A program made the position numbers and the translations under genes. 30,719 nucleotides of DNA from CAIYZT01 sp052387855 (GTDB lineage Bacteria > Pseudomonadota > Alphaproteobacteria > Rhodobacterales > Rhodobacteraceae), in NCBI GenBank assembly GCA_052387855.1, contig JBQTIT010000068.1, forward strand, positions 1-30,719. Direction: 5' to 3'. Under the pieces are notes generated by a model. That model saw nothing but the letters and a program-made list of their open reading frames with translations. It was not told the origin of the DNA and ran no database searches. Below are positions 1 through 8,631 of the stretch, one piece after another (position 1 is the stretch's first letter; every line of letters begins with the position of its first letter).

Positions 1-179
1 CGCGAAGCGCCTGCCGGGGGAAGGGCAGGCGCTGGCCGAGGGCCTTTGGGGCCCGCGGGCGGGAAAGATGACGGGGCGTCGCATGACCGCGGCGCTGGCC
101 TCGGCCACGACTCGCCGGGCGGATCAGGAAACGCACGGCCCCTCGTCCCCTCCGGAGACGGGACGCAAGCCAGACACTT

Positions 180-204
180 GCCGGGCGCGCCTTTCACGCC
201 CGGC
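180..204 (-). terminator. Hairpin downstream of trpS
   Basis: GCCGGGCG (180-187) and CGCCCGGC (197-204) form a perfect 8-bp stem with a 9-base loop, 14 bases beyond the trpS stop codon. There is no T-run after it on the minus strand, so it is a weak intrinsic terminator at best and may instead protect the mRNA end. A second inverted repeat (7-15 with 24-32, 9 bp) lies further along. No convincing gene was found in positions 1-217. Confidence 0.35.
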
Positions 205-217
205 CGGTACCCTGCCC

Positions 218-1273
218 TTACCGGCGCGAGCGGATCATGCCGGTGATTTCGTAGACCTGATCGACGATCGGGCGCGCGATCGCCTCGGCCCGGTCCGCGC
301 CCTGGCCCAGGATGCGGTCGATCTCGGCCGGGTCCTGCATCTGGCGCACCATCTCGGTCGTGATCGGCTCAAGCTTTGCCACCGCCAGATCGGCCAGCGC
401 CGGCTTGAAGGTGCCGAACTGCGCCCCGGCGAAATCTGTGATCACCTGGCCGGGCGAATGGCCGGCAAGGGCCGCATAGATGTTCACCAGATTGCGCGCC
501 TCGGGGCGGTCCTTCAGGCCCTCAAGGCTGTCCGGCAGCGGCTCGGGGTCGGTCTTGGCCTTGCGGATCTTGGCGGCGATCGCATCGGCGCTGTCGGTCA
601 GGTTGATCCGGCTCTGGTCCGACGGGTCGGATTTAGACATCTTCTTTGTCCCGTCGCGCAGGCTCATCACCCGCGTTGCCGCGCCCTCGATCAGCGGCTC
701 CACCACCGGGAAATAGCTGACCCCATAGTCATTGTTGAACTTGATCGCGATGTCGCGCGTCAGCTCCAGATGCTGCTTCTGGTCCTCGCCCACCGGCACC
801 ATGGTGGCGTGATAGGCCAGGATGTCGGCGGCCATCAGCGCGGGATAGGCGTAAAGGCCAAGGCTGACGTTTTCGGAATTCTTGCCGGCCTTGTCCTTGA
901 ACTGGGTCATCCGGCTCATCCAGCCCATGCGCGCGACGCAGTTGAAGATCCAGCCAAGCTCGGCATGGGCCGAGACCTGGCTCTGGTTGAACAGGATCGA
1001 GCGCGCCGGATCGATGCCGGCAGCGATGAAGGCGGCGGCCCCCTCGCGCGTGGCGTGGCGCAGCTTGGCGGGGTCCTGCCAGGTGGTGATCGCGTGCATG
1101 TCGACCATGCAGTAGATCGTCTCGATCCCCTCGTCCTGCTTTTCGACAAATCGCTTGAGCGCCCCCAGGTAGTTGCCCAGCGTCAGCCCGCCCGAAGGCT
1201 GGATGCCGGAAAAGATCCGGGGCTTGAACGCGGCGTTCGGGGTGGTCTGAGGCGTTTGGACCGGCTCGGACAT
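218..1273 (-). CDS. trpS: Tryptophan--tRNA ligase (TrpRS)
   Basis: Class I aminoacyl-tRNA synthetase that charges tRNA-Trp with tryptophan in the cytoplasm. The product is 351 residues, slightly longer than the typical bacterial 330-340 because of a short N-terminal tail. The nucleotide-binding HIGH-equivalent segment is at residues 25-38 (QPSGGLTLGNYLGAL) and the KMSKS loop is exact at residues 211-215. The frame is open further upstream to 1393, but the ATG at 1273 is chosen because a GGAG Shine-Dalgarno lies about 6 bases before it and the extension has no homologous character. A good sigma-70-like promoter lies between the start and the divergent rhomboid-like gene. The stop codon (218-220) is followed by a hairpin at 180-204. 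Identification is very secure. Confidence 0.97.
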   Translation of the reverse strand: MSEPVQTPQTTPNAAFKPRIFSGIQPSGGLTLGNYLGALKRFVEKQDEGIETIYCMVDMHAITTWQDPAKLRHATREGAAAFIAAGIDPARSILFNQSQVSAHAELGWIFNCVARMGWMSRMTQFKDKAGKNSENVSLGLYAYPALMAADILAYHATMVPVGEDQKQHLELTRDIAIKFNNDYGVSYFPVVEPLIEGAATRVMSLRDGTKKMSKSDPSDQSRINLTDSADAIAAKIRKAKTDPEPLPDSLEGLKDRPEARNLVNIYAALAGHSPGQVITDFAGAQFGTFKPALADLAVAKLEPITTEMVRQMQDPAEIDRILGQGADRAEAIARPIVDQVYEITGMIRSRR

Positions 1274-1306
1274 CGAAAGGCTCCATCTGGATATTCGCGC
1301 GCTTGT

Positions 1307-1335
1307 CGCATATCGGTCGGTTCGGCAGGCGTCAA
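1307..1335 (-). promoter_or_regulatory. Candidate sigma-70 promoter of trpS
   Basis: On the minus strand, TTGACG (1335-1330) is separated by exactly 17 bases from TATGCG (1312-1307), which would start transcription near position 1300, about 27 bases before the trpS ATG. It lies inside the 76-base divergent gap. Matched by eye to the consensus; no start site was measured. Confidence 0.5.
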
Positions 1336-1349
1336 CCGATGAGGGTGCG

Positions 1350-2036
1350 ATGGACGAGCGCGACGAGGGGCGGCAAGCGACGGCGCCGCTCAATCCGATC
1401 CCCCTGGTGATTTGGGCCCTGGTGCTGCCGATGGTGGCGCTGGAGCTTTACCTGAGCCTTGCCGAGGCCACGGGCCGGCTGGGTCTGCGACAGGACCTGT
1501 GGCTGCGCATGGCCTTTTTCCCCGAGGCGCAGCGCGTCTGGTGGGCCGAGGGCTATGTGGCGCCGCGAGAATGGCTGCGCCTGGTCAGCTTTTCCTTCAT
1601 CCACGGCGGGTTCAGCCACCTGCTCTTTGTCGCCGTGATCCTGCTGGCGCTGGGAAAGTTCGTGGGCGAGGTGTTCCGCTGGTGGGCGGTTCTGGCGGTC
1701 TTCACCGTCTCGGCGGCGGCGGGGGCGGGGCTTTCGGCGCTTCTGCCCTTTGTCACGCAGGCGGTGTTTGGCGGCTATGCCGGGGTCTACGGGCTGATCG
1801 GCGCCTTTACCTATGTGCTGTGGGTCGGCGCGCGGGTGACGGGGGCGCATCCGGCGCGGGCCTTTTCGCTGATCGCGCTGCTTTTGGGGGCGCAACTGGT
1901 CTTTGGCCTGACCTTTGGCGGCGGCACCGGCTGGGTGGCCGAGATCGGCGGCTTTGGCACCGGCCTTGCGCTGTCGGCCCTGGTCAATCCGGCCGGCTGG
2001 GCCAGGCTGATGGCGCTGCTGCGCGGGCGCGGCTAG
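1350..2036 (+). CDS. Rhomboid-fold membrane protein, predicted catalytically inactive
   Basis: A 228-residue protein with about six hydrophobic segments and the layout of a GlpG-type rhomboid. The loop/TM2 histidines are present (H85 and H90, five residues apart, as in GlpG H145/H150). The glycine-rich TM4 motif is at residues 141-151, and the small-residue TM6 motif at 197-206 (AEIGGFGTGL). However, the catalytic serine position is Tyr143, the TM6 histidine position is Glu198, and the TM2 asparagine position is Val94. An active intramembrane serine protease is therefore not expected. Annotation pipelines would probably call it a rhomboid protease. I recall similar substitutions in Rhodobacterales homologues, so the loss is probably family-wide rather than recent. 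Start: ATG with GAGGG 7 bases upstream. The gene is divergent from trpS and convergent with murJ. Function unknown; possibly chaperoning or membrane-protein degradation, as for eukaryotic iRhoms and derlins. Confidence 0.82.
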   Translation: MDERDEGRQATAPLNPIPLVIWALVLPMVALELYLSLAEATGRLGLRQDLWLRMAFFPEAQRVWWAEGYVAPREWLRLVSFSFIHGGFSHLLFVAVILLALGKFVGEVFRWWAVLAVFTVSAAAGAGLSALLPFVTQAVFGGYAGVYGLIGAFTYVLWVGARVTGAHPARAFSLIALLLGAQLVFGLTFGGGTGWVAEIGGFGTGLALSALVNPAGWARLMALLRGRG

Positions 2037-2054
2037 GGGTCTATCGGCCGCGCC
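2026..2054. terminator. Inverted repeat bracketing both stops of a convergent gene pair
   Basis: GGCGCGGC (2026-2033) and GCCGCGCC (2047-2054) form a perfect 8-bp stem. The 13-base loop contains the stop codon of the rhomboid-like gene (2034-2036) and that of murJ (2041-2043). It is a plausible bidirectional terminator or mRNA 3'-end structure without a T-tract. Confidence 0.45.
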
Positions 2055-3582
2055 GCAGCTTGCGAAGATCCGCAAGCGTGAAGGCGCCGGTCAGCCGTCC
2101 GGCGGCGGCGTAGCTGAGCAGGCCGGCCGCGATCAGCCCGGCCAGCGCGGCATAGCGCCAAAGCGGCAGGGCCAGCGCCGGCTCCAGCGGCTGGCGGAGG
2201 AGCCACAGCACCCCGCCCATCAGCAGGGCCGAGAGCAGGATGCGCGGCAGGCGCCGCCGCGCGCGATCGTCCAGCCGCGCCACCTCGCCCAGCGCGCGGC
2301 TGGCGGACCAGAGCTGCCAGGCCATGACCCAGCCGGCCGCCGTGGTGGCCAGGGCGGCGGCGGCAAAGCCGATCAGCGGCATCAGACCGACCGCGAGCGC
2401 GGCGTTCAGCACCATCGAGACCAGCGCAAAGTGGAACGGGCGGCGCGTGTCCTCGCGGGCGTAGAACAGCGGTTGCAGCACCTTGTGCAGCACAAAGGCC
2501 GGCAGACCCGCGCCGTAGATCGCCAGGGCCAGCGCCGTCTGGGCCGAATCGGCGGCCGTGAAGGCGCCGCGTTCGTAAAGGACCCGCACCAGCGGCAGGG
2601 CGATGACGATCAGCGCCACGGCGGCGGGCAGGGTCAGGGCCAGGGCCAGCTCGGCCCCCCGGTTCAGGCTTTCCCGCCCGCCGGCGCCATCCCCGGCCCG
2701 AAGGCGGCGCGACAGGTCGGGCAAGAGGACCGTGCCGATGGCGATGCCGACAACGCCCAGGGGCAACTGGTACAGCCGGTCGGCATAGACCAGCCAGGAC
2801 ACCGCCCCCTCGGTGTAGGAGGCGACCTGGCGGCCGACCAGCAGGTTGATCTGCACCACGCCGCCGGCCAAGAGCGCCGGGCCGGCGATTAGGGCCAGGC
2901 GCCGCAGGTCCGGCGTCAGGCGCGGCCAGCGCGGGACCGGCGCAAAGCCGATCCGGCGGGCGGCGATCCAGGTGAACCCCAGTTGCGCAACTCCGGTGAC
3001 CGGCACGGCCCAGGCCAGCGTCATCCCCATGTCCCAGCCCGCGCCGTCGGCCACCAGCATGGCGGCGATGAAGATCAGGTTCATCAGCACCGGCACGAAG
3101 CCCGCCTCGGTGAACCGGCCATGGGCGTTCAGCACGCCCGAGATCAGCGCCACCAGCGAGATGAAGAGGATGTAGCAAAAGGCGATGCGCCCGAAGTCGA
3201 CCGCCAGGGCGAAGCGGATATCGCCGGAAAAGCCCGAGGCCATGGCCCAGACCAGCCAGGGCATGGCCAGGGTGCCGAGAGCTGCAAAGACGATCAGGAC
3301 AAGCGTCATGGCGCTGAAGGCGTCGCGGGCAAAGCCCTGCGGATCCTCGCCCGCTTCGAGCTTCTTGGCGAACATCGGCACGAAGGCCATGTTGAAGGCG
3401 CCCTCGGCAAAGAAGCGGCGAAACATGTTGGGCAGCGAAAAGGCGATGTTGAAGGCGTCGGCCACCGGCCCCGCGCCAAGGTAGGCCGCCATCATCACGT
3501 CGCGCGCCAGCCCCGCGCCCCGGGACAGCAGCGTCCAGGAGCCGACGGTCAGCGCGGAACGAAGAAGGGGGATCGGCTTCAT
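2041..3582 (-). CDS. murJ: Lipid II flippase MurJ
   Basis: Polytopic inner-membrane protein of the MOP (MviN) superfamily that translocates the peptidoglycan precursor lipid II from cytoplasm to periplasm. The 513-residue product matches the usual length (E. coli 511). The N-terminal region carries the family signature around SRGAGLARDVMMAAYLG, followed by AFNIAFSLPNMFRRFFAEGAF and FVPMF; about fourteen hydrophobic segments follow. The ATG at 3582 is chosen although the frame is open to 3756, because the extra N-terminus would be translated through an intergenic repeat and lacks any family match. It lies downstream of glnD on the same strand across a 112-base gap containing a repeat element, so co-transcription is possible but not shown. 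The gene is essential in most bacteria. Confidence 0.95.
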   Translation of the reverse strand: MKPIPLLRSALTVGSWTLLSRGAGLARDVMMAAYLGAGPVADAFNIAFSLPNMFRRFFAEGAFNMAFVPMFAKKLEAGEDPQGFARDAFSAMTLVLIVFAALGTLAMPWLVWAMASGFSGDIRFALAVDFGRIAFCYILFISLVALISGVLNAHGRFTEAGFVPVLMNLIFIAAMLVADGAGWDMGMTLAWAVPVTGVAQLGFTWIAARRIGFAPVPRWPRLTPDLRRLALIAGPALLAGGVVQINLLVGRQVASYTEGAVSWLVYADRLYQLPLGVVGIAIGTVLLPDLSRRLRAGDGAGGRESLNRGAELALALTLPAAVALIVIALPLVRVLYERGAFTAADSAQTALALAIYGAGLPAFVLHKVLQPLFYAREDTRRPFHFALVSMVLNAALAVGLMPLIGFAAAALATTAAGWVMAWQLWSASRALGEVARLDDRARRRLPRILLSALLMGGVLWLLRQPLEPALALPLWRYAALAGLIAAGLLSYAAAGRLTGAFTLADLRKLRRGR

Positions 3583-3600
3583 GCGGGGCGCGTGTCCTGA

Positions 3601-3667
3601 GGCGCCGGGGGGTTTCACACCCCCCGGGCCCCCCGTGGGATACTTGAGCACAGAGGATGAGGCAAGG
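3601..3667 (+). repeat. Intergenic palindromic element, copy A
   Basis: A G-run/C-run hairpin (GGGGGG, then a short loop, then CCCCCC, 3609-3627) is followed by a second C-rich block and by GTGGGATACTTGAGCACAG and a purine-rich tail. This is the same arrangement as copies at 11683, 16058, 21193 and 30608, with a more diverged core. Here the element points against the flanking minus-strand genes murJ and glnD. Confidence 0.55.
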
Positions 3668-3694
3668 CGCAAGAGGCCGGGCGGGCCCCGCGGC

Positions 3695-6469
3695 TCAGGC
3701 CGTGGAGACGGCGCGCTGGGCACCTTCGGCGATGGCCTGGCGCAGCTTTTTCTCAAGCGCCTCTTGCCGGTGCCGGGCGTGCAGCTTCAGCCCGAACATG
3801 TCCTTGACATAGAAGGTGTCGACGACCTGGGCACCATAGGTCGCGATCACGGCCGAGGCGATCTGGATGTTGTTGCCCGCCAGCGTGCGGGTCAGATCGT
3901 AAAGCAGGCCCGGTCGGTCGCGGGTGTCGACCTCGATGATCGTGTAGATTTCCGATCCCTCGTTGTCGATCGCGATATGGGTGGGAAAGCGGAACTCGCG
4001 TTCGCGTTTTTTCTGCTTGTCGCGCCCGGCGAGCGCCTCGCGCGGGACCACCTCGCCCTTGAGCGTGCGGTCGATCATCTGGGTCAGGCGGGCCAGGCGG
4101 TCGGGGTCATAGGGTTTGCCCTCGGCGTCCTGGATCCAGAAGACGGGCGTGGCGTAGCCGTCCTTGGACGTATAGGTCTTGGCATCGACCACGTTCGCCC
4201 CGACCAGTGCCAGGGCCCCCGCAAGGCGGGAAAAGATGCCCGGATGGTCGGCAAGGGCAAAGCAGGCGCGGGTGGCGTCGCGCGCGGGTTCGGGGTGCAG
4301 GTCGATGCGGATCACGTCGTTGGGCAGATCGCGCAGCAGGCGGGCAAAGGCCTCTTGGGTGTCGGTGGTCAGGCCCTGCCAATAGGGCGCGTAGTGCCGT
4401 GAAAGCTCGTGCTGGACCGCGGGGCCCGGCCAGTCGGCCAGGCGGCCCGCCAGGGCGGCCTTGGCCTCGTCCTCGCGCTTCTCACGCGTGACCGATTCCA
4501 GCCCCCCCTCCAGCGCCTCGGTGGTCAGCGCGTGAAGCTGGCGCAGCAGCATGGCCTTCCAGTTGTTCCAGGTGTTCGGCCCGACGCCGCGGATGTCGCA
4601 GACCGTGAGCACCGTGAGCAGGTCCAGCCGCTGCCGCGAGGTCACCGCCCGCGCGAAATCGCGCGCGGTGCGCGGATCGCCGATGTCGCGCTTCTGCGCC
4701 ATGTCGGACATCAGGAGGTGATAGCGCACCAGCCATTCGACGGTTTCGGATTCCTCTTCGTCCAGCCCCAGGCGCGGTGCCACCTTGCGGGCGATCTGCG
4801 CGCCCAGGATCGAATGATCCTCGGGGCGGCCCTTGCCGATGTCGTGCAGCAGCAGCGCGACATACAGCACCCGCCGGTTGATGCCCTGCTTCAGGATCGA
4901 CGAGGACAGCGGCAGATCCTCGACCAGCTCACCCCGTTCAAGCTGCGCGAGGACCGAGATGGTCTGGATGATATGCTCGTCCACCGTATAGGAATGGTAG
5001 ACGTTGAACTGCATCATCGCGACGATGGGTTCGAATTCCGGGATGAAGGCGGCCAGCACGCCCAGCTCGTTCATCCGCCGCAGCGCGCGCACCGGGTTGC
5101 CGTGGCTGAGCATCAGGTCCAGAAAGATGCGCTGCGCCTCGGGGTCCTCGCGCATGCCGTCGTCGATCAGGTGCAGGTTGGCCGCGATCAGGCGCATCAC
5201 GTTGGGGTGCAGCAGATAGCCGCTGCGCAGGGCCTCTTCGAAGATGCGCAAGAGGTTCAGCTTGTCGGCCAGAAAGCGCGCGGTGTCGGGGGCGTCGATG
5301 CGGCCCTGGACCAGCTTGAAGCCGGATTTCAGCCGGGTGCGGCGGAACAGGCCGGCCAGGCGCGCCTCGGGCTTGACGTGGCGCGCCTCAAGCTCGGTCA
5401 GAAAGATCCGCGTCAGCTCGCCCACGCGGGTGGCGTGGCGAAAGTAGTCCTGCATGAAATGCTCGACCGCCCGGCGGCCCTGGCCATCGGCATAGCCCAT
5501 CCGGGCCGCCACCTCGACCTGCATGTCAAAGGTCAACTGGTCCACCGCCCGCCCCGCGATCAGGTGCAGATGGCAGCGCGCCGCCCAGAGGAAATTCTCG
5601 GCGCGGGCGAACATCTCGAACTCGTCCGAGGACAGCAGACCGGCCTCGACCAGGCCCGAGGGGTCCTGGACGCGGTGCAGGTACTTGCCGATCCAGTACA
5701 GCGTCTGCAGATCGCGCAGGCCGCCCTTGCCCTCCTTGACGTTCGGCTCCAGCACATAGCGCTGCCCGCCCTGCCGCTTGTGGCGCTCGGCGCGCTCGGC
5801 CAGCTTGGCCTCGATGAACTCGCGTCCGGTGGAGCGGAAAAGGTCGGACCACAGGACATTTGCCAGCTCCTCTGCCAGCGGCGCGTGGCCGGTGACCAGG
5901 CGGTGTTCCAAGAGCGCGGTGCGGATCGTGATGTCCTGGCGGCCGAGGGTCAGGCAGTCCTTCAGGGTGCGGGTGGAATGGCCGACCTTGAGCTTGAGGT
6001 CCCACAGCAGGTAAAGCAGGGTTTCGACCAGCCGCTCGGCCGCCGGCGTGATCTTTCGCGGCGTCAGGAACAGCAGGTCGACATCCGACTGGGGCGCCAT
6101 CTCGGCGCGGCCATAGCCGCCGACGGCCATGATCGCCAGCGGCTCGTCCAGGCTGGCGGCGGCCTCGGTCTCCAGGAATCGGCAGGTGACGGTCCAGGCG
6201 GTGGTGACCAAGAGGTCGGTCAGGTCGGATTGCGAATGGATCAGCGCCTCGGCCGCGCGCGGGGCGGCGGCGAAGGCGCGGGCGAGCGCGGCCGCCCCGT
6301 CCTGTCGGGCGGCCAGAAGAAGTGCCCCGGCCCTTGCGCGCAGGTCCCGGGCAGCGCTGGCATCGGCCCCGGCCCCGCCCAGAGCGTCCAGGATCGCCTG
6401 GGGATCAAAGAAGGTGCCGGGTGGCACCAGCAAGGGGCGCTGCGGCGCCTTTGGGCTCATCTCAGTCAT
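3695..6469 (-). CDS. glnD: Bifunctional [protein-PII] uridylyltransferase / uridylyl-removing enzyme
   Basis: GlnD senses glutamine and adds or removes UMP on PII signalling proteins (GlnB/GlnK), controlling glutamine synthetase and the Ntr response in the cytoplasm. The 924-residue protein has all expected parts: a nucleotidyltransferase domain with GGYGRAEMAPQSDVDLLFL at 117-135, a linker region (EPNVKEGKGGLRDLQTLYW near 241-259), an HD hydrolase domain (HDIGKG at 542-547), and two C-terminal ACT domains (around 745-790 and 850-900, the second with RPGLLYDLTRTL). Two in-frame ATGs (6469 and 6460) are possible starts; neither has a strong Shine-Dalgarno, so the longer is given. The gene is followed on the same strand by murJ. 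A long open frame on the opposite strand (4409-6730) is a GC-driven shadow. Confidence 0.96.
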   Translation of the reverse strand: MTEMSPKAPQRPLLVPPGTFFDPQAILDALGGAGADASAARDLRARAGALLLAARQDGAAALARAFAAAPRAAEALIHSQSDLTDLLVTTAWTVTCRFLETEAAASLDEPLAIMAVGGYGRAEMAPQSDVDLLFLTPRKITPAAERLVETLLYLLWDLKLKVGHSTRTLKDCLTLGRQDITIRTALLEHRLVTGHAPLAEELANVLWSDLFRSTGREFIEAKLAERAERHKRQGGQRYVLEPNVKEGKGGLRDLQTLYWIGKYLHRVQDPSGLVEAGLLSSDEFEMFARAENFLWAARCHLHLIAGRAVDQLTFDMQVEVAARMGYADGQGRRAVEHFMQDYFRHATRVGELTRIFLTELEARHVKPEARLAGLFRRTRLKSGFKLVQGRIDAPDTARFLADKLNLLRIFEEALRSGYLLHPNVMRLIAANLHLIDDGMREDPEAQRIFLDLMLSHGNPVRALRRMNELGVLAAFIPEFEPIVAMMQFNVYHSYTVDEHIIQTISVLAQLERGELVEDLPLSSSILKQGINRRVLYVALLLHDIGKGRPEDHSILGAQIARKVAPRLGLDEEESETVEWLVRYHLLMSDMAQKRDIGDPRTARDFARAVTSRQRLDLLTVLTVCDIRGVGPNTWNNWKAMLLRQLHALTTEALEGGLESVTREKREDEAKAALAGRLADWPGPAVQHELSRHYAPYWQGLTTDTQEAFARLLRDLPNDVIRIDLHPEPARDATRACFALADHPGIFSRLAGALALVGANVVDAKTYTSKDGYATPVFWIQDAEGKPYDPDRLARLTQMIDRTLKGEVVPREALAGRDKQKKREREFRFPTHIAIDNEGSEIYTIIEVDTRDRPGLLYDLTRTLAGNNIQIASAVIATYGAQVVDTFYVKDMFGLKLHARHRQEALEKKLRQAIAEGAQRAVSTA

Positions 6470-6504
6470 CTGTCGGCGCGGCCGCCCCCGGTGCAGGCGC
6501 AGGT

Positions 6505-7674
6505 TCAGAACCCGGCCCTGCTGAAGGCGCGCGGCGCCGGGCTGACGATCACGGGCGCGGCGTTCTGCACCTCGGCCACGGCCAGGGCGCGCTCGTTCGT
6601 GCCGTCCGGCAAGAGGCGGAACATGCCGCTCACGCCGGCAAAGCCCGCGGCCTGGGTCAGGGCGCCCACCGAGAGCCCGCCCTCGCCGCCGGCCTGCATC
6701 AGCGCGCCGATGGCCGCGATGCCGTCATAGCCCAGCCCCGCGATCGGATGCGGCGCCTGGCCATAGGCGGCCTCATACCGGGCTTCGAACTGCGCGAAAA
6801 GCACCGGATCGGGCAGCGCGAACCAGCCGCCCTGCAGGCCCGGAAAGGACAGCGTCGCCTCCGGAATGTCCCAGCGCGTCAGGCCGATGTATCGCGTTGT
6901 GGCCGGATCGAGCCCGCCTTCGGACAGAAGCTGCGAGACCAGCGGCAGCGCGCCGGCAGTGTCGGCGGTCAGAAAGACCGCCTGGGCCCCGGTGTCGCGT
7001 GCCGAGGCGACCAGCCCCTGGATGGCGGAAACCACGCCATTCTGCGAGAATTCATAGCTGCCCGTGGCCACGACGCTGGCGCCGGCCAGGGCGGCGCCGC
7101 GCGCGATCGCCTGCCGGCCGACCTCTCCCGCCGGGGTCTGGTCGTGCACGATCATGATCCGGCTCAGACCCTGCGCATAGGCATGGACCAAGAGCCGCCG
7201 CGCCGTGTTCTGGAACGTGGGCCCGAGGACAAAGACGTTGTTGCCCGCAACGTCGGTGTTGTTGGAAAAGGCCAGCAGGTTGACCCCGCTTCCCGCCACC
7301 GCCGCACCGGCGGCCTTGGCCTCTTGCGCGTAGACCGGGCCAAGGATGATCTGCGCACCCCCGGCGACCGCCTGCGCGGCCATGGCCGCCGCCTGGTCGG
7401 GCCGCCCGGCCGTGGGATAGACGGTCAGGATGATCCCCTCGCCGCCAAGATCGGCCATGGCCAGCCGCGCGGCATTCTCAAGCCCCAGCGCCAGGACATC
7501 GTCCGCCGCCTGCCCCGAGCCAGAGGGCACCAGCAGCGCGACGTTGACCGTCTCGCCCAGACGGCCCCCGCCCGGCCCGGGCCCGCCAGCGGCGCAGGCG
7601 CTGATCACGAGCGCGGAAAGGATCAGGGCCACCGCGGTCAGTGACTTGCGGGTCCGGCGCAAAACGGACAACAT
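6505..7674 (-). CDS. Periplasmic-binding-fold lipoprotein, penicillin-binding protein activator (LpoA C-domain type)
   Basis: A 389-residue lipoprotein. The N-terminus has a basic start (MLSVLRRTRK), a hydrophobic stretch and a lipobox ending ISAC with Cys27 as the predicted lipidated residue. The remainder resembles a type I periplasmic ligand-binding fold (Peripla_BP_6), with segments such as NVALLVPSGSG and IILGPVYAQEAKA. The fold is shared with ABC-transporter leucine-binding proteins, but the gene is divergent from rsmI and yraN, as lpoA (yraM) is in E. coli. This supports a role in outer-membrane-side activation of a peptidoglycan synthase. The N-terminal TPR half of E. coli LpoA is absent, as is common in alphaproteobacterial versions. 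AGGAG lies 5-6 bases before the ATG. A plain amino-acid-binding lipoprotein remains possible. Confidence 0.85.
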   Translation of the reverse strand: MLSVLRRTRKSLTAVALILSALVISACAAGGPGPGGGRLGETVNVALLVPSGSGQAADDVLALGLENAARLAMADLGGEGIILTVYPTAGRPDQAAAMAAQAVAGGAQIILGPVYAQEAKAAGAAVAGSGVNLLAFSNNTDVAGNNVFVLGPTFQNTARRLLVHAYAQGLSRIMIVHDQTPAGEVGRQAIARGAALAGASVVATGSYEFSQNGVVSAIQGLVASARDTGAQAVFLTADTAGALPLVSQLLSEGGLDPATTRYIGLTRWDIPEATLSFPGLQGGWFALPDPVLFAQFEARYEAAYGQAPHPIAGLGYDGIAAIGALMQAGGEGGLSVGALTQAAGFAGVSGMFRLLPDGTNERALAVAEVQNAAPVIVSPAPRAFSRAGF

Positions 7675-7710
7675 GGAAACTCCTCAGGACATCAGGTCGG
7701 GTCAGGCCAG

Positions 7711-7739
7711 ACCCTAAGCGGATCGCCCGGAAAAGTAAA
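7711..7739 (-). promoter_or_regulatory. Candidate promoter of the lipoprotein gene
   Basis: On the minus strand, TTTACT (7739-7734) is separated by 17 bases from TAGGGT (7716-7711), in the 87-base divergent gap between the lipoprotein gene and rsmI. The -10 match is only partial. Found by eye. Confidence 0.3.
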
Positions 7740-7761
7740 CTTTGCAAGGGGCCCGACGACG

Positions 7762-8631
7762 ATGAGCGACGCCTACAAGTCCCAGCCCCGGGCCATGGCG
7801 CCCGGGCTTTACATCGTGTCCACCCCGATCGGCGCGGCCAGGGACATCACGCTGCGGGCGCTCGATGTGCTGGCCGGCGCCGAAGTGCTGGCGGCCGAGG
7901 ATACCCGGACCCTGCGCCACCTGATGGAGCTGCACGGCATCGCCCTGAATGGCCGGCGCATCGTGCCCTACCATGAGCACAACGGCGCGCGCGCCCTGCC
8001 TCGGCTGCTGGCCGACCTGCAGGCCGGCAAGACCGTGGCCTATGCCGCCGAGGCCGGCACGCCGCTGGTGTCGGACCCGGGGTTCGAGCTGACCCGCGCG
8101 GCGCGCGAGATGGGCCTGCCCGTCTACGCCGCGCCCGGCGCCAGCGCGGTGCTTGCCGCGCTCGCAGTGGCCGGTCTGCCCACGGACCGGTTCCTGTTCG
8201 CCGGCTTTCCACCGGCGGCGCGGACGGCACGCCTGGCCTTTCTGCGCGAGCTGGCGCCGGTGCAGGCCACGGTGGTCCTGTACGAAAGCCCGAACAGGAT
8301 TAACCAAATCTTGGATGATTTGGCGGAGACTCATGGAAAGGATCGCCTGGCAGCCCTGTGCCGGGAACTCACCAAGCGATTCGAAGAGGTCACGCGCGGC
8401 ACCATCGCCCAGATCCGGGACGGATGCGCCGGGCGCGACATCAAGGGCGAATGCGTTCTGGTGATCGACCGCGCCGCGGCCGGCGCGGCGGATGCCGAAA
8501 CGGTTGAGCGGGCGCTCGATCGGGCGCTGGATGAGATGACGGTCAAGGATGCGGCGGCAGCGGTGGCGGAGGCTTTCTCGCTCTCGCGGCGCGAGGTGTA
8601 TCAGATGGCCCTGAAGCGGGGAAAGACATGA
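7762..8631 (+). CDS. rsmI: 16S rRNA (cytidine(1402)-2'-O)-methyltransferase
   Basis: SAM-dependent methyltransferase that 2'-O-methylates C1402 in the decoding centre of 16S rRNA. The 289-residue protein has the tetrapyrrole-methylase fold: LYIVSTPIGAARDITLRAL near the N-terminus, AAEDTRTLRHLM, the conserved AGTPLVSDPG motif, APGASAVLAAL, then YESPNRI and CRELTKRFEEV. Length agrees with E. coli RsmI (286). AAGGGG precedes the ATG by about 11 bases. The stop overlaps the next ATG by four bases (ATGA), indicating translational coupling with the yraN-like gene. The divergent lipoprotein plus this pair reproduces the widely conserved yraM-yraL-yraN arrangement. Confidence 0.96.
   Translation: MSDAYKSQPRAMAPGLYIVSTPIGAARDITLRALDVLAGAEVLAAEDTRTLRHLMELHGIALNGRRIVPYHEHNGARALPRLLADLQAGKTVAYAAEAGTPLVSDPGFELTRAAREMGLPVYAAPGASAVLAALAVAGLPTDRFLFAGFPPAARTARLAFLRELAPVQATVVLYESPNRINQILDDLAETHGKDRLAALCRELTKRFEEVTRGTIAQIRDGCAGRDIKGECVLVIDRAAAGAADAETVERALDRALDEMTVKDAAAAVAEAFSLSRREVYQMALKRGKT

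Noticed and set aside
68..1342. 424-codon plus-strand open frame opposite trpS
   Set aside because: Mirrors trpS; no domain recognised. Positions 1-217 could hold the end of a neighbouring gene, but none of the frames was convincing.
4409..6730. 773-codon plus-strand open frame antisense to glnD
   Set aside because: Low-complexity Gln/Arg/Gly/Ala composition without recognisable domains, lying wholly opposite a gene with complete GlnD domains; long antisense frames are expected at this GC content.
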